6,563 nucleotides of DNA, from the NCBI GenBank assembly GCA_913773825.1, contig CAJYHH010000273.1:1-6563 (forward strand), given 5' to 3'. Source of the stretch: Candidatus Sericytochromatia bacterium (GTDB lineage: Bacteria; Cyanobacteriota; Sericytochromatia; UBA7694). This document shows positions 6,017-6,563 of this stretch, in pieces. Numbering within the stretch: position 1 is the first letter of the stretch; every line of letters begins with the position of its first letter. The notes beneath the pieces were generated by a model. That model saw nothing but the letters and a program-made list of their open reading frames with translations. It was not told the DNA's origin and did no database searches. The translations under genes were made by a program, and so were the position numbers.

Positions 6017-6067
6017 GCCCGAAAAATCTTCAAGGCTAAATTTTCTAGATTATTAGATTTTTCGGGC
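6017..6067. repeat. Perfect 13-bp inverted repeat with 25-nt loop
   Basis: GCCCGAAAAATCT (6017-6029) is exactly complementary to AGATTTTTCGGGC (6055-6067). The 25-nt spacer is AT-rich. Neither strand has a T-run after the stem, and the loop is long for an intrinsic terminator. It could be an operator for a dimeric regulator, the stem of a small RNA, or the ends of a tiny non-autonomous element. It lies immediately upstream of the candidate DUF3102 promoter. Confidence 0.6.
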
Positions 6068-6402
6068 CAAAAACCAAAAAAAGCAGTCAACATGCAAACA
6101 AATAAATTTCTTCAGTTAACAAAACAAGCGGGAATCTTCATGCATCATCATTTTTTGTAAATAATTTTGGATTTCAGGTTTTACAGGTCACAGTTTAAAA
6201 ACGACAGCGTGTCTAATTTTAGAGACAAAAGGCCAAGCAAAAAAAATCAGAATCTTCATCTACAGTAGGCAACTCAGTCAGTTTAAATAAAATGAGGCTG
6301 AATCGCAATCCATCTAGGATAAATTCTATAAGAGCAAAACAAACTCAAATTTTTATTGCCCAAATAAGACAAAAATGACCTAATAAAACTTGAATTTCCA
6401 AA

Positions 6403-6445
6403 CTGATAATATTAACTAATTTTGCTATAAAATCAGACATGATTT
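6403..6445 (+). promoter_or_regulatory. Candidate extended -10 promoter overlapping a palindrome
   Basis: CTGATA (6403-6408) and TATAAA (6426-6431) are spaced by 17 nt, and TGC directly before the -10 gives the extended -10 form TGn. A palindrome, AAATCA-GACA-TGATTT (6430-6445), overlaps the end of the -10 and the expected start site near 6438, where a repressor would block initiation. The driven gene would lie to the right of the window. In AT-rich DNA such matches arise by chance, so confidence is limited. Confidence 0.3.
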
Positions 6446-6461
6446 AGACTTCTTGATATAC

Positions 6462-6481
6462 AGGGCTCGCAATTGAGCCTT
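6462..6481. other. Hairpin in the right-edge segment
   Basis: AGGGCTC (6462-6468) pairs with GAGCCTT (6475-6481), including one G-T wobble, around a GCAATT loop. Part of its 3' arm, ATTGAG (6472-6477), could instead pair with CTCAAT (6500-6505), so two mutually exclusive hairpins are possible in a + strand leader. It might equally be a poor terminator for a - strand gene ending just to its right. Confidence 0.25.
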
Positions 6482-6563
6482 TAAAGCGCCTCTAACGCCC
6501 TCAATAAGTGGGATAGCTCCTGCCTAAAACGTCCAATTTGAGTGAGTAACCGGTTTTAAACGG

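Larger units (their letters stand above)
5883..6563. other. AT-rich stretch without a convincing gene
   Basis: No credible complete coding frame is present in these 681 bases. From about 5900 to 6450 the sequence is clearly more AT-rich than the genes to the left, with many A and T runs. It holds the DUF3102 leader and candidate promoter, the 13-bp inverted repeat, a smaller hairpin (TGTCT 6210-6214 with AGACA 6223-6227), and a candidate + strand promoter near 6403-6431. The last 100 bases are more GC-rich and contain short protein-like frames on the - strand. Confidence 0.55.

Noticed and set aside
6501..6563. 20-codon - strand frame open to the right edge (ending at a TGA at 6501)
   Set aside because: It is too short to tell from chance and shows no recognisable motif; more sequence to the right is required to call a gene.

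Overview
The window holds one partial and six complete protein-coding genes. They are followed by about 680 bases, at the right end, with no convincing gene. No rRNA, tRNA, CRISPR array or intact insertion sequence is visible. The organism is a bacterium whose genes look close to 50% GC by eye. The mix of families is unusual: a RegB/RegA-type redox two-component system and HemJ (both common in Proteobacteria), a GHL10-type glycoside hydrolase with a family-9 carbohydrate-binding module (frequent in Cyanobacteria and Bacteroidota), and a DUF3102 protein. I cannot assign a phylum. A proteobacterium, or an early branch of the cyanobacterial lineage, would both fit.

Region 3-1457 (+ strand) is the C-terminal part of a large, probably exported, glycoside-hydrolase-like protein whose 5' end lies left of the window. 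It converges on an SDR-fold protein at 1471-2073 (- strand), which belongs to the subgroup that lacks the usual Tyr/Lys catalytic pair.

Region 2258-4932 is the core of the window. Four tightly packed - strand genes run in the order hemJ (protoporphyrinogen IX oxidase), a DUF3817 membrane protein, a RegB/PrrB/RoxS-like six-TM sensor kinase, and a RegA/PrrA/RoxR-like response regulator. Spacing is -1 to 11 nt, then 4 nt, then a 22-nt overlap, so they are very likely one operon. The kinase keeps a near-match to the quinone-binding GGxxNPF motif and a cysteine near the position of the redox-active Cys of RegB. The simplest reading is that a redox or quinone sensor is co-transcribed with the heme-synthesis step that depends on electron transfer. 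The SenC/Sco gene often found beside regBA is absent from this window.

Region 5133-5882 (- strand) encodes a DUF3102 protein, a family often seen on phages and plasmids, here with a helical C-terminal extension and a short tandem repeat. The remaining 5883-6563 is AT-rich. It carries a candidate promoter for the DUF3102 gene, a perfect 13-bp inverted repeat (6017-6067) just upstream of it, a candidate + strand promoter overlapping a small palindrome (6403-6445), and a more GC-rich right edge with short protein-like fragments in two frames on the - strand.
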